64,000 bases of DNA from Chrysomallon squamiferum. Lineage: Eukaryota; Mollusca; Gastropoda; Neomphalida; Peltospiridae. A program made the translations under genes and the position numbers. Each line of letters begins with the position of its first letter. The first letter of the stretch is position 1. Where the stretch lies: positions 9,664,476 to 9,728,475 of the forward strand of contig CM022665.1 in NCBI GenBank assembly GCA_012295275.1, written 5' to 3'. The notes under the pieces are model-generated. The model worked only from the letters and a program-made list of their open reading frames with translations. It searched no databases and was not told the DNA's origin. Below, piece by piece: positions 49,721-62,415 of the stretch.

Positions 49721-51479
49721 ACGCTTCACTTCTGAAGATTTCAAAAGTTATTAATGGATGTTGTCTGTCCTTGGTGACTTCGTGAAATCTTTTGAATTCA
49801 CGTTTTCGCGATTTTTTGTTCAGATTGTGATCATGAACTTGATAATATCTTCACACATTAGTATTTATCTTTTCAGTGATGTCATTTAGTAAAATAAAAT
49901 AAAGTTATTTTCACATAGTGGAACGTGAGTTCATGCCCAGTTCCTAATCGTGCTGACAGTCAAGAAGTTCAGCCATTGTCACTAAATAATGTATTATTTC
50001 ATTTTATATCTTAATCTCCTCTTTAACAATTTACATTTAGAATTGTAAATGGTATTTCGATTAACTGATTCCTTATATTCTGAATTTGGTTCATTAAGAC
50101 CTATAATCTTTTGGGGATAGCAAGTAATAAACAGGAAGACAGTATTAAAAATCTGCATATTAATAGAAACTAGTATAATTAAAAATATATATTTTAATAT
50201 GAATGATACAAATTCTTGTTGTTTCTGTTTCGTGACTGAGTCGTTAATTATAAAGTCATGTTTTCGCGTCGTGGCTTTTCAACACTTGCTCATCATCTCC
50301 GTACTAAAAGCTACAGTCAAAACATTGGATACTATGCTTTTTCCTATACAAACTTAAAAAAACCTACCCTCCACAAAAAAACCCACGTAAAAACATTGAC
50401 ATAGCCACCTTATCTTAATGTAGCTATCCTTGTTATTCCGATCAGTAATACAAGCATGTGCCATCATCTAGATATAATATTTTTATCACACGAACTCACA
50501 CGTGCACCCCCATATACACGTACATTCACAGCGAAATAGAGATGTATGTGTGTTAAAAATAATACTATTATGTAAATAAAGGTATTATTTGTGGGATTTA
50601 AAATGTGGTCCCTTTATTATTTATTTATTGTCTTAACTAATAATCTCGTTTCTGATGTTCTGTCAAGCACGGCTAAGGTTACAACAATGTGAACTGAATT
50701 TATTTTTTTCTAAATTCTGTCAAAAATATTTATTCGTTTTCTTTTCGATTAGATTTCAAGACTTGCAGGAGGAAAACTCATAAAGTGGTTTAATAAAATT
50801 GTGACCTGTAGCCTGCTTTGGAAACCGTATTGATCTCGTTAAAATCTTTAAACAATTTAATTCCAACTGAATTCTTTTTTTTTTCTCTTTTTTTTTTTTC
50901 AATTTATAAACCAGTTAATTTATTTATGTATCATTTTAAATTCAGCACTATCTCTGGGTCTTCAAAGAACAACTTGCTTCATAGTCTGACAAAACAAACA
51001 AAAGACAACAACAACAAACAAAAACATCCCCTCCCAGTTTCGTGGCACTTTTAAAGCATAATCTTTCTTGACAGATGTTAAAACGATGTACATTGTTGTT
51101 CATTAACAAATATATACAAACTGTCTCTAATTATATTTGCATCTGTGTGTATGTATATTTATATATGTATGTGTGTATGTATCTATATGTGCAATTTGTA
51201 TGCAAGTATTTATGTATGTGTGTATATATCTGTCTGTCTGACTATCTATCTATCCATCTGTATGTGTGTATGTGTTACGTAACATTTTTTCTTTACTACG
51301 TGCACTTGCGAATGTGCGTCTGTTAAGAAATTATGCAATTAAAATATTTGAAATAATTTGTACGCGTTTATTAACATTCTAAATTATAATAATGTGCTGT
51401 AATAAAAAGCAGCTTTTTACCCTATGAAATAATTAATTTTCATACGTCAAAACCACGATGACAATGATATGAAACATTC

Positions 51480-52020
51480 CCACCAGACGTCAGAATTGTT
51501 TGAACGAAACCATGCGCCAATTTCAAAAATTCCCAAACAGTAAATTCTGAATGATGGTGATTAAATAATGCTTTCATTTGGAACCGTGTGACACAAGCGG
51601 AAATATGCCTGAACTATTTTAGTACCGTCTGACTGGTCATTGTGTGTTTATTTAATTCTGGTCAGGTGGAATCTGGGAGCACCTGACAACAAAAGTCAGT
51701 CTGTTTCCTGTGACGTAGGCAGGGAAATTCCCTATACAGATGAAGGGCTCATGAAGCCAAGTCAAATATTCTGTGACTTGACTGCTCACGTGCGGGGACC
51801 GTTATATTTCTTTCTTTGTTTATAGTTCTTTGATCTTTACCATTGGCTGAGCATGGAATTCTGGGGGACAGGAAATTATAATGTTAAAGGGTGACAGGAA
51901 ATTTGAGTTAAGAATCACGTGTAGATGTGTTAATCTTCAGTCTCTAGACGCTGGAGAGAGAAACAGAGAAATGTTTTGTGAAGCAGATCGCAATTCTAAT
52001 TCCGTGACATTTGAAACAAC
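51480..52020. promoter_or_regulatory. GC-richer patch with two CACGTG E-boxes; possible enhancer
   Basis: CACGTG occurs at 51787-51792 (GCTCACGTGCGGGG) and 51916-51921 (ATCACGTGTAG), 129 bp apart, in a stretch free of simple repeats. Such sites bind bHLH factors (USF, MYC, MITF/TFE). The 61-residue open frame at 51640-51825 is not recognised. Confidence 0.3.
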
Positions 52021-52109
52021 GTGACCATAGATATTCTTAGTAACAAAACAAAACGAAACACGTAGACAAAAAATTAACTTAATACTTGATTATTTGTGTA
52101 TTTATCTGT

Positions 52110-52216
52110 TCATATATATATATATATATATATGAATGACACAGTTTAACTGCTGATTAAAACACACACACACACACACACACACTCTCTCGTTAAAGAA
52201 AATTGTTAATATTATT

Positions 52217-52283
<67 letters not shown>

Positions 52284-52429
52284 CGATATGATACCATTTA
52301 ATGTAGCTTTAAATGGTGTTAATTACTTTTAATGCTTTTATTCGATAAAATTATTGACATTATTTTCAAACCAGAAAATAACACCAAACAACCCTCTTAT
52401 CCAAATGGACAATTAAATATATTAAAATA

Positions 52430-52485
<56 letters not shown>
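52110..52485. repeat. Cluster of (AT)n, (CA)n, (GA)n and (TAA)n microsatellites
   Basis: AT at 52111-52132, CA at 52162-52186, GA at 52218-52280 (about 31 units) and TAA at 52428-52485 (about 19 units). Four different motifs lie within 375 bp. Confidence 0.95.
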
Positions 52486-53353
52486 GTCTAATTCACTCTC
52501 TTTCACAAACGGGGACACAAACGCACACACGACTGGCTTATTTCAACTTTACCTATCATCTTTTATTTATTTTATTTGTCTGTCTTTTTAATGATCGATC
52601 TCCTCAGCTGGATAAAAACTCATTAAACTTTATTTAATCGCACATTTAAACGACCTACTGTTTTCTTGTCTGTTTTTGACACGTACGTGTTATCTCTCCC
52701 TCGTTAGATATTTTGATTATTTCCGAAAGTCTCACATTTCCACAAACACCGACAAAGATGCCATCTTTAACAACACCATTCTGTAATCCCCTTTAATGAA
52801 GTGTTCGCCAGTGATTAAGGATGAGGCTAAAGGCACGAACAAGAAGGAAAAGCATCTCCATAGATACACGTCGAAATTCCTCGTCATTCTCCAGGCTGTG
52901 TGTTTTACAGAATAATCACCTTCTTAATGTTTAACGATGATAAACTCCAAGAAGAGATTTCTACGCGTCTGACAAGTTAAGACACTGTAATTAAGGTTAT
53001 TATTCAAACCATCCCGCCTTTTCCGACAACAGAAATGTAAAACACGCACATGTTGCATCCCTTTCATAATGGCCTTGGTGTTGTCATCAAGTTTAAAACT
53101 GAGACATTTTTGCTTCGTGTTTTGAAGTCGCCTCCAGATCGTTAGGACCTTGCAGTTTTTGGGTGGAAGGTTTACGCCTAAGTACATTATTTATCTCATC
53201 CTTCATCCTGATTTTTTTTTTTTATACTAGCAGTAAAAACTTATTAATGTTAATTTCGGAAGATTTAAAGAAAATAAGAAATTAAAGTCTATGTCAGTAT
53301 AAAAGTTAAAAAAAAAAGGTTCTTTGTATATGTAGATTGAAATTTTTATAGCA

Positions 53354-53388
<35 letters not shown>

Positions 53389-53475
53389 AAAATAAATAAA
53401 TAAATAAAATAAAATTAAATTAAAAAATTAAAAAGATTTAAAAATAAAATAAAATTAAATTAAAATAAAAAATCA
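53354..53475. repeat. Poly(A) run and A-rich AAATA/AAAATT tract
   Basis: About 32 A, then A-rich sequence with regular T. A T-rich counterpart at 53513-53541 could form an inverted pair. Confidence 0.85.
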
Positions 53476-53865
53476 ACCAGAAGTACACAACATTTAATCT
53501 AAAAAAACATTTAATTTTTTTATTTTTATTTTTATTTTTTTAATGAATGTATTAACAAAACATTATTTTCAGTCAATAAGAGGATCACTAAATACTGGAC
53601 AGTTTTGTTAAATCTTTTGTTTAAAGCATTAAAATGTAAGATGCATCATGCTAATATAATAATAATATTTATAACACAGCAGTCTAATTTTTTATACATA
53701 GGACATGATGGTTGAAAGATAAGTATTTAACAAATAGCCGCAAAATGAACAAGCATTAAAATGGTTAATTTTAAGATTATGTTTGTAATTTATTAAGACG
53801 ATAATATCCAGTTACATAAACTGTTCAAGCAAGTATTATTCTGACAGTGTTGCTTTGTAGTCTTT

Positions 53866-53935
53866 TCTAAGAGTCGAACTCAAAATCCTCGGCTGATAGA
53901 CCACATTTGATAACACTAACCGTAAAACATAACAG
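53866..53935 (-). mobile_element. tRNA-like sequence, probably the head of a decayed SINE or a tRNA pseudogene
   Basis: Read on the minus strand it contains GGTTAGTGTTATCA (A-box like, 53922-53909), then GTGGTCTATCAGCCGAGG, then GAGTTCGACTC (B-box like, 53881-53871). Order and spacing are those of a tRNA gene. The acceptor-stem halves do not pair well and the D-arm lacks a clear GG pair, so I do not call a working tRNA. No SINE body was recognised beyond it. Confidence 0.45.
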
Positions 53936-54152
53936 ACATATGTAATAGATAACAAAATATTAAATATTAATCTCATTCTGAAAATACTTTTCAATAAGTG
54001 ATTTATTTTTTTATTTTTTTATCAAGATAATATGTTATATGTATAAATACGCACAAACATACATACTATTATGTACTCAAACATAACTATTCGTGAGTGC
54101 AAACACAGATATTCATATTTTAAAAACGCTATTCACTCCCCCAATTTGCCCA

Positions 54153-54315
54153 TCAAAAAAAAAATAAAAAAATAAAAAAATAAAATAAAATAATAATAAT
54201 AATAATAATAATAAATTATAAATAAATAAAAAAATAATAATAAAATAATAATGAATGAATGAATGAATGAATAAATAAAATAAAATAAAAAATAAAAAAT
54301 AAAATAAATAAAAAA
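54153..54315. repeat. A-rich low-complexity tract with (AATG)n
   Basis: AAAAT and TAA units and five GAATGAAT-type units. The long open frames on both strands here are low-complexity artefacts. Confidence 0.85.
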
Positions 54316-54523
54316 ACTGATAATCCACGTCACGCTTGTTTACCATACACGAGCTGTAAGGTAACCAGTAAGGTGTTTGCAAACATCATTAACAAATAAG
54401 TTTGTTAAACACACACATTTGCTTTGAGGCTGAAAGACAGGTGTGTTCCCTTATTACTCATAAATATGGAACAAACACTGCAGTCTACGTCACGCATTAC
54501 GCGCATTTAGCCGCGGTTTGCTA

Positions 54524-54778
54524 ATGTTTGCTGTTGTCGGAGTTGACGACAAAACACGAACGAAGGATTATTGCTCTAGGGGTGGGTCGCTGTCAGAAAA
54601 CTACGGAAGACCTCGGGGCAAGGTTGAGGGGGAAGAAAATAAACAATTCTGGGATGACACCTGTGCAAAGATGAGTTCAGTACTTGACAAAAATTCTCCT
54701 TATAGGTTGAGGAACTGTGGTGACTTCGGATTTATTTACAACCAGATCGATGTGTGGCTTAAGTTACTGAAATTATAA
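54524..54778 (+). other. Unrecognised 84-codon ORF in a GC-richer patch
   Basis: From ATG 54524 to TAA 54776-54778 the frame is open, non-repetitive and less AT-biased than most frames here. It begins MFAVVGVDDKTRTKDYC and ends DVWLKLLKL. Upstream lie TACGTCAC (about 54487) and CCGCGG (54511). No domain, signal peptide or family was recognised. It could be a small gene, part of an exon or chance. Confidence that it is coding is low. Confidence 0.15.
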
Positions 54779-54920
54779 CTGAAAACATAGTTGAAAAGAA
54801 GGATAAAATATTTCATATTCAAAAACACGTTTAATAAAATGACAGAACCAAAGAAATATAGCATCAACTACAATAATCTTATAAATACATGCATCTACGC
54901 ACATGTGCACATATGTACTA

Positions 54921-54973
54921 CATGTATACATACATACATACATACATACATACATACATACATACATACATGC
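54921..54973. repeat. (ACAT)n microsatellite
   Basis: About twelve ACAT units; the motif is shared with 295-374 and 59343-59397. Confidence 0.95.
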
Positions 54974-55083
54974 ATATATACATACTTACAGTCAGACAAA
55001 CGGACAGATATGCATAGAAAGACAGTGAGAAAGATACATAGATCTGTAAACTATATGTGTTACAGACAATGGGAATATTTACT

Positions 55084-55290
55084 CCAGTGACAATAATAAT
55101 AGTAATAATAATAATTTATTATATTATTATTAGTAGTAGTAGTAGTAGAAGTAGTAGTAGTAGTAATAGTAGCAGTAGTTACATTTATTTTTAATTGACG
55201 ATAATAGCTTACTGTTTAGTTCAGTTTAATACTTAAATAAAGGGTAAAAAAAAAAAAAAAAAAAAAAGAAAAAAAAAAGAAAAAAACAAC
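55084..55290. repeat. (ATA)n/(AGT)n triplets and a poly(A) run
   Basis: ATA and AGT triplets from about 55088 to 55180, then an A-run with G interruptions at 55247-55287. Confidence 0.88.
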
Positions 55291-57387
55291 AACAACAAAC
55301 AAGTAGCATTTGTATATATATACATATATGATGTTTGTATATGTGTGTATGTGTGTGTTTGCGTCTGGGTGTGTATGCGTCTGGGCGTGTGTGTAAGAGT
55401 TTTAGAGCAAAATTATTAAAATCTTGATGAAAGGTATTTAATTTGAAAATCTGTTATACTTCACTTTCAATAAGACAAGAAAAATCCACCAGTATCTGAT
55501 TATTAAGCAGAAAAAAAGACCCCCACCAAAAAAAAAAAAAAATGTATTCAGGAGAACATTTTTTTAATAACATAAAACAATCACTGAAAGAAAGAAGAAA
55601 AAAATGTATAAAGGCTTTCTTCTCATTAGTATTTCTAAAAAATAATTAAATGCCCCAAGAAATATTTTGTACATTAAATAGAAGGAACTTATATCTATAA
55701 TAATAATAATAATAAAAATAAAAACCGACGACGTTTTGTTCCTTAATATAATTTGATATAATCTTGCTGAGTTATGTTTTAATATAAAATTATAATTATT
55801 TGATATGATTTAGGATAATCTTCGAAAATGATTAATCTTTGAAATAATCTTTATTTTTATTTTATGCTACTTTTATTTTATTCTGGTTGATTAAGAAATA
55901 AACGTAGAGGGATCTATCGTGAATTAAATATACTTTTATATATAACAGTTTTTCACTATGAGTGAAAATACACATGTAAGTTATGTTAAGTCGAGCCGAT
56001 TTATTTAGCCTTAATAATAATAATAATAATACATTTCTAACTCGTAAAATGTTGGATTAAGTTTTAAGAAAAGAAATTACATTAATTCGTGTTGTTTTTG
56101 AACAGATTTTCTTTGACAATGTAAAATTTGAAAATGTGAAAAAACTGTGGTGAAAAAATAATTTTTAGGTATTTTACAATAATAATTTCAAAGTTTATCC
56201 AGATCTATAATTTGGATAATTGAGTATTGATTCTCGTATTTCAGCAATTTTCTTTCTCAAATCGTGTTTTCAAAAATTTAATTGAGATGTTTTGGAGTGT
56301 TTTTATTTCTCTAGTCACTTTTTGTTCTTGTTTTGTTTATTTTATTTTTTAAATATTTTGTTTATTTCAAAACTTTACAACTTTTTTTTTTTTTTTCTTT
56401 AAACCCAATTGTTAATCCAGTTGTTAACAGAAATTTATAATTTCAGGAAATATAATTTTTATTTTTTTTAGCTACTTACATCTATGATGTATCAAAATAT
56501 ATTATGCTGTTTGAAATTCTTTACAATTTCTCTATTACATTTATTGTTTATAAAATATCAAAAGTTTATATATTTAATCTTATGCTCAGTTATGAAAATA
56601 ATCCTAAAAAATCAAAACAAAGTAAAATAAAATAAAATATAAAATAAATAAGTCCTACTAAATTAAAAATCCAAAAGACAAGTCACTAAATATATATATA
56701 TTTTTAAATTTCCACAACAACAATTACAGCAGAAGCAGCAGCAACAACAACAACAATAATAAATAATTACATAAACAAAACAAAACAGAACAAAGTAAAT
56801 AATAATAATAATAATAATAATTTAAAAAAAGAACAAATAGAAATAAAAATATTATAAAATAAAATAAACCAAACAGCAAAAATAAATACATTCCAATCAA
56901 AGATCGATTTAAACGTTTGTTACAATATTATTAAGAGTTTTCTGTTTTATTGTGTATCAGAACTATAACACAGAAACACTGTTTCTCATTAGTTTTGTTT
57001 AGTTTCAAAGACAAATGATTTTTTATTTAAGTAATGCCCAAATCATCAGAGATTCATTTCACAGTTTGACTGAACATTCTTTTGAGAAAGAAAAAAAAAA
57101 GATTGCAGACTTTGTACAATTTAGGCTGACATTAGCGGCTGTTCTTGTAGCTCGTAGGGGACATTTTCAATTTATCAAATTTTAATCGGCTCTTAACTTA
57201 TGCTGAATTCACTCACAACACTATACTTCATTAAAATTATAAATGTCGTAATACAGCATTATTTTTAGTGGAATCTATTTAATATTAAAAATGTTTTAAA
57301 AACTGAATACTGATTCTGCATAACGCAGATTTAATGTAACGCTGCACATTTTTCTTTACCAAATCAATCGCTGCAGAGTTACATATT

Positions 57388-57437
57388 CAGAGGCGTAGCA
57401 AGAACAGGTCGATTTCGTGCAAAACATTTACCATGTC

Positions 57438-57477
<40 letters not shown>

Positions 57478-57716
57478 TTAATGCCTATTAATATTATCTA
57501 TTCGTTCTCTATCTAATGTAAAACGCCTTTTTCTTAGTGCGATGATAATGGAACTCAGGGAAAAGTGGGAACTGATTCTTTATTTCAGAGCACAGTAAGT
57601 CAGAAAACTTATATTACAGTAAAATATTTCATGGCTAACTCAAGTGAGGGCACAGCGAACGTAAGCTAAACCGTTTGTACATACCCCAGACCTTATTATG
57701 TCTTGATTCACCCCTG
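57388..57716. mobile_element. Possible hAT-type MITE
   Basis: The left end CAGAGGCGTAGCAAG (57388) and right end TTGATTCACCCCTG (to 57716) are imperfect inverted repeats of the CAGxGG...CCxCTG type typical of hAT elements. The interior of about 300 bp includes an (ATT)n run and no ORF. The flanking 8-mers do not form a clean target duplication, so this is weak. Confidence 0.3.
57438..57478. repeat. (ATT)n inside the possible hAT MITE
   Basis: About 13 ATT units. Confidence 0.92.
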
Positions 57717-58308
57717 ACTTAATTTCGACGTTTTCTGTCAATATTGTTTTGAATTGTTTTAACTGACGGCTGTCTATTTAACTGGTCCACTCTTACTCTG
57801 TTTGTTTGTGACCCAGTTCAAGTTCATTATCACTCGTCCATTCTCTTTGTGTTTGAGTTGACAATATTTATGTTTATTATCGCGGCGTGTTTCAAGTTCA
57901 CCACAGCACACATCTCCCTGTTTGTCTCCACGTTCGTGATGAAACCGCCACCGTCGAGGTAGCTGGGAGAGGCAAGACGTGTCTTTGTCCACGTCATGAA
58001 AGCAGCTGCTTACGTCAGGCATGTGTAGGTGTCATGTTGTAGTATTTGTTAGGCATTGTCTAATTAAACACATATATGTATGATTTAAAAAAAAAAAAAA
58101 TAAATAATAAAGAATAATTTTAAAAAGGTATATTATTACTTAGTGCTGAACATATTTGTAAAGACAGAAAGATATTTTTAAATAAATAAATTATTTGTTA
58201 ATCAACACACGCTGAAATATTTCTCATCAAAAGACAATACTTTGTTGAATATAATCGAAAATTATATTTAATACAAAATATATTTACCTTTAAAGTATTC
58301 AGTATTCT

Positions 58309-58309
58309 T

Positions 58310-58377
<68 letters not shown>
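58309..58377. repeat. (TAA)n microsatellite
   Basis: About 22 uninterrupted TAA units. The poly-Ile open frame on the minus strand is an artefact of it. Confidence 0.96.
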
Positions 58378-58664
58378 CATGATGACGATGATAGATGGTT
58401 GCGTGTCATGTTTTCCTTTTCTTTTAAAACATAATTACTATTGTTTTTATTTAGTATGAATTATGAATTATTTAAATATATAATGCTCAGTAAAAACCGC
58501 GTGCTTATTATAGAATAGCAGTATTACGATTTTATTTATATTTCCGTTTTAAAAACCGATTCGGTATAATTATATTCATGAATGCATATGTGCATGCATG
58601 CGTGTATGAATGTATATATGTATGTTTTTCTGTACGCGTGTGTCTGTATATATTTATAAAGACT

Positions 58665-58697
<33 letters not shown>

Positions 58698-59342
58698 ATA
58701 ATTATATTAATTCCTGTTAATTAGCTCATCTCATTATTAAGAGGAAGTACAAATTTGGAAATCTCGTACCAAGGAATCATTTACACAATAAACTGTCTGA
58801 TCCGACTGAGTGCATGTTTGTTCTTAGTATTTCCGTTTCGTTACGTCACAACAGGACAACAGCAATCCTCTTTTTGCGCTTTGTTTTGCGATTACATTAA
58901 ATTCTTTTGTTGAAATCTTAAAACGAAAATGTTTGTCTATAAGCTCTAACGAAAATAGGAGTAAGTCGCAATCTTCTTATGTTTTTTTAAAACGGCAATT
59001 CCAGCAAACACGTTATGTAATAATGACCTTTGTTTGGCATTAATTAAAATTATTTCCGTTTACTGTATTAAATAATTTTATTTCACCGAGTGTTTTGAGG
59101 TAATAGATAGAACTGTTGCAAAGAATTAAGCATCATCATCATCAACAACAACAACAATAACAAAAACAACAACAACTATAACAAAAACAATAGTAATGGT
59201 TTTAACAATACTTATAACAACAACAACAATAATAATAATAAAAGAACAGTAAGTTCCAGCTTTATTTATTATCAGGACATTGTGTGAACTATGTTATTGG
59301 AACAACGATTATAAATATATTTTAAAGTAATATGTATTTAAA

Positions 59343-59397
59343 TGTTTACATACATACATAAATACATACATACATACATACATACATACATACATAC
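59343..59397. repeat. (ACAT)n microsatellite
   Basis: About twelve ACAT units with one AAAT. Confidence 0.93.
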
Positions 59398-61070
59398 CAG
59401 TTAATTAAATCATATAAATACCAATCACCTGTTTTTAATGTTGCCAAAAAATCAGTATAAAAGAGAATTATAGGCTAAAGGTGTTTAAATATTGTTTCTA
59501 TACTGCTAATGAAATTATGCATATGGATTTTGAGATTTATTATGTTTTGTTTAGAAAATTTAGAATAATCTCTATTTTAACTGTCAAGAGAACCAGCATT
59601 TACCAATTACATAAGGAAGGTTTCAGAGACTAAAGAGGACATTTACTGCAGTGATAATTTTTGGATGAACTTGAGAGAAAACTGACTTCTGGACAAAAAA
59701 CAACAACAACAAAAAACACAACTAAAATAACGACAAACAAACAAACAAACCAAAAAAAGAAAAAAGAAAAAAAGAAAGAATAAACTGAGACAGACAGCAA
59801 GGACAAATATATAAAATATTAACATTCTCTGTTATGAATCCTTTTATGCAATCAAAATATCTGTTTTAAAAGATCAGAACAGTCAATTAAAAACATTAAA
59901 GGAATTATGGCAGAATATTATTTTCTCCATTTCGAGGATGAACAAATCTGTTTATATTAAAAACAAAAATAGAGACTATTGTTGTTGTTGTTGTTTTTTG
60001 ATGTCACAGTAGTCATCGTTATCATCGTTTTGTTGTTACTGTTGTTCGTCGTTATCGTTGTTGCTGACAAGAGAATTACTGATGCAAAAAGTATAACAAT
60101 CTTACATTTATACTACTCAGTTTAATAACGTTACTGTTTACTTTATTAATATAATATCATATAATCTAAATCAAAACTTCGAGTACATTTGTTTCCCATT
60201 CCAATCCTAACCCTATTTCGCTGATGTTTCAGAGTACTCGTAAGCCCATCCTGAACTTAACTGACCCATTTTTGTTCTTTGCCATGTTTACAATCAACGC
60301 AATATAATACGATGTTTATGTTCTGGCTATTCAAATAATGATAAAATAAAAGGATGATTCTACAACAAACAAATAAAACAAAACAGCATCCATGCTTATT
60401 TGTTGCCAGTGAGAACCTCCAAATAATAAGAACCAGTGTAGAAACATTGAAAAATAATTAGTCTGTAATTGGCTTCTACGCTGAAATATCTGTTTTGTGT
60501 ACATGACATTATTAACAGGCAATAAATGAAGACAGATATGATTTTAGTTTGAAGAAAATTTTGGAGATAGTAAATTTATTTATTTATTAACTTATTATCT
60601 AGTTACATTTAGTTCTCTGTCTCTTATATATTTAAATTATAATTTCTGTATAATATTTATAAATATTTTATAAATGTGTTTTTAATTATACAGATCTGAT
60701 ACCCAGTGTTGCTCGCGATTTAAATATTACAAAGTTTATAATTTCTAGCACCCAGCTTCATTTCTATTCAAGATCTAGAAAATTTACAGAACTCCATCTC
60801 TGAAACTCTAAACATCAGTTTTCATCATTTTTCAAATCTCGGGATTTAAAAAGAAATTAAAATGAAAATCAGATCTATAAAACTTCTCTCTGACAAGAAT
60901 TTCATAAAGTATTGATTCATCTCTGGATTTGAATAACTATTTGTCTAATTTCTGATCAGCCTCAATAGGCATAATTCCCCGGAGGAACAAGATTTTTTTT
61001 TACCGTTTATGAGATACGAACAGGTTGCCATTTAGGAAACACTTCAAGTAGAGATGCCCCAGTGCTGCTA

Positions 61071-61585
61071 CTAAGCTGCTATTATTAGTTCTACTACTAC
61101 AGTTTCTACTATTACAACTACTGCTACTACTACCATTATTATTACTACTGCTAGGAGTGGAACTGTTATGAAATAATGAAGCTAAAGATTCAAGGCCTGT
61201 AATCCCAAAGGTATCACAGAAAAGACTTTAGTCAACATTTCTTCAAAACTGTAATCAGAAGAAGATAGGAGTAGTTATCCAGATCTCGCTGATGTTTGAG
61301 AAGGGCCCCCATAATTGTTCAAGCTCCAGGGCCCTAAGAATGTAGGTCTACCACCGACTACTATTACTACTACTCCTACCACTACTACACTACGTGTATC
61401 ACAACCAATACTACTATTATTATTACTACTAGTAGAGCTACTACTACGTCTGTCTCAGTTGTCCTGACAATACTGAAAACAATAACAGCAGAAGCAGCAG
61501 CAACAGCAGCAACAACAAGAACAATAACAACAACAACAATCATAGTAGTAGTAGTAGTAGTAATAATAATAATAATAATAATATT
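61071..61585. repeat. Scattered CTA/CAG/CAA/AGT triplet tracts
   Basis: CTACTA triplets at 61071-61150 and 61355-61445, GCAGCA and CAACAA at about 61485-61540, and AGT/AAT at 61543-61582. Between them, 61150-61350 is non-repetitive and GC-richer, with GGGCCCCCATAATTG near 61303, which looks like a piece of an unidentified interspersed repeat. Confidence 0.75.
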
Positions 61586-61752
61586 GTTTATGTTATATTT
61601 GCAGGTAGTAAGAGAACAGACGGTGAAGAAAACGTGCATGAGGACTGAGATCACATCAAACGTTATTTAGTTTACAGTTTAATAAACATAAGGTAGAAAT
61701 ATTTTTGCTTTACATTTTGGAAGGGGTCTCAAAATAATCGATTTCCAGGAGA

Positions 61753-61852
<100 letters not shown>

Positions 61853-62104
61853 ATTTTACAGATAAATCATTTCCACCATCTTATTTAATAAATACTTTAT
61901 CATCTAATTAAAATCTTTCTTGTCAATCGTGCTAATATAAACCTTACGAAAGAGAAACAAAAACAAACCTGAACAAATAAACAGTAACAACAACAAAAAC
62001 AATAGCAAAAAACCTTGGAAATTTTCAAAAGCCAAGTAGGCTAACCAAATCAGCGTGTATTTAGTGTTTTGACATATAAACAAGCGCGTGATAATTAACA
62101 TCTT

Positions 62105-62415
62105 TAATGAACACTATTATTTAAAAGATGACTTTGGTTGGGATGTAAAAAAAATATATATATTTTTTAATTTTTTAATTAGGACATTTTAATATTAACT
62201 AAAGTTTTCTCGTCATGACGTACATATCTTCGTTCTAATGAACACTTTTTATTTTAATGAACATACACTTTTGTAGTGATAAGAAATTCCTTTTTTTTTT
62301 TTAAATTTTAATGAATGCTGTCGTCATAAAGAAAACTATTTTCATTTTAATGAACTTTTTATTACTATAATGAACACCTTTTCATTCTAATGAAATCTGT
62401 AGTTACAATGAACTT
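62105..62415. repeat. Degenerate cluster of TAATGAAC words
   Basis: TAATGAAC or a one-base variant appears about eight times in 310 bp (near 62106, 62237, 62257, 62309, 62349, 62370, 62388 and 62407). Most are preceded by TTTTxATTx. Spacing is irregular (about 17-50 bp, with one larger gap). It may be a worn tandem repeat or a cluster of homeodomain-type TAAT sites. Confidence 0.55.

Noticed and set aside
57774-58022. 82-residue minus-strand frame rich in charged residues and Cys
   Set aside because: I could not match it to a family. The GC-richer patch may be regulatory; there is no coding evidence.
58198-58380. Minus-strand frame with a long poly-Ile run
   Set aside because: It is produced by the (TAA)n repeat.
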